From NCBI GenBank assembly GCA_003453555.1, contig DMLA01000062.1, positions 1 to 15,582 of the forward strand: a stretch of 15,582 bases of DNA, given 5' to 3'. Source of the stretch: Chloroflexota bacterium. GTDB lineage: Bacteria > Chloroflexota > Anaerolineae > UBA7937. The notes under the pieces are model-generated. The model searched no databases. It worked only from the letters and a program-made list of their open reading frames with translations, and was not told the DNA's origin. Shown here piece by piece: positions 15,532 through 15,582 of the stretch. A program made the translations under genes and the position numbers. Each line of letters begins with the position of its first letter. Within the stretch, counting starts at the first letter, position 1.

Positions 15532-15582
15532 CTCTAGTGGAGTATCATCATGGGGTTAGGGAGTGGCTGATACGTATATGGG

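Larger units (their letters stand above)
15414..15582. other. Leader region upstream of the glycan gene row
   Basis: These 169 bases hold no credible gene. They contain a strong hairpin (15505-15531) and a weak promoter-like pair on the minus strand nearer the first gene. This is the most likely control region of the row in this window, although transcription could also come from further upstream. Confidence 0.45.

Noticed and set aside
1..15582. CRISPR array, tRNA, rRNA, insertion sequence or phage attachment site
   Set aside because: No regularly spaced repeats, cloverleaf sequence, transposase motifs or terminal inverted repeats were seen on reading through both strands.

Overview
The window looks like part of a cell-surface polysaccharide cluster from a bacterium of the phylum Chloroflexota, probably class Anaerolineae or a near relative. 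The taxonomic guess rests on the membrane protein at 3209-5500. It joins a GT-C-type (PMT/DUF2142-like) membrane domain to two extracytoplasmic beta-sandwich repeats with TLYW / DYTVF / W.PGE / GERLP-type motifs, a combination I associate with that phylum. No 16S gene or other marker is present, so this is inference. There are no tRNA, rRNA, CRISPR or mobile-element genes.

Right part (15582 down to 3209, all minus strand): after a 169-base leader with a strong hairpin comes a tight run of nine intact genes. In transcription order they are a polyprenyl-phosphate sugar-1-phosphate transferase (starts glycan synthesis on the lipid carrier), a Wzx-type flippase, a SAM-dependent methyltransferase with an N-terminal zinc-finger-like segment, a GT2 rhamnosyltransferase-like enzyme, an alkaline-phosphatase-superfamily phosphodiesterase, two GT4 glycosyltransferases, an ExoA-like GT2 with C-terminal membrane helices, and the GT-C/beta-sandwich protein. 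Gaps are 31 bases or less and several starts and stops overlap, so this looks like one operon. The expected logic is: load the first sugar on the carrier, extend it with the cytoplasmic GTs, decorate by methylation and perhaps phospho-chemistry, flip it with Wzx, and modify it outside with the GT-C protein. No Wzy polymerase or Wzz/Wzc chain-length gene is visible here.

Left part (3101 down to 1): this end is decaying. At 845-3101 (minus) lies a second, diverged copy of the GT-C/beta-sandwich gene. Its membrane half is intact, but reading frame is lost near 1850-1885, and a compensating pair of shifts lies near 1424-1431 and at a run of seven C/G at 1328-1334. At 3-509 (plus) is the 3' end of a radical-SAM-like gene with two in-frame stops (318-320 and 462-464), beyond which recognisable protein continues in the same frame. 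The two broken genes converge on about 335 bases (510-844) in which I recognise nothing.

I see no clearly new biological system. The points most worth attention are the tandem GT-C/beta-sandwich pair with one broken copy, the phosphodiesterase inside the glycan operon, and the decaying radical-SAM gene.
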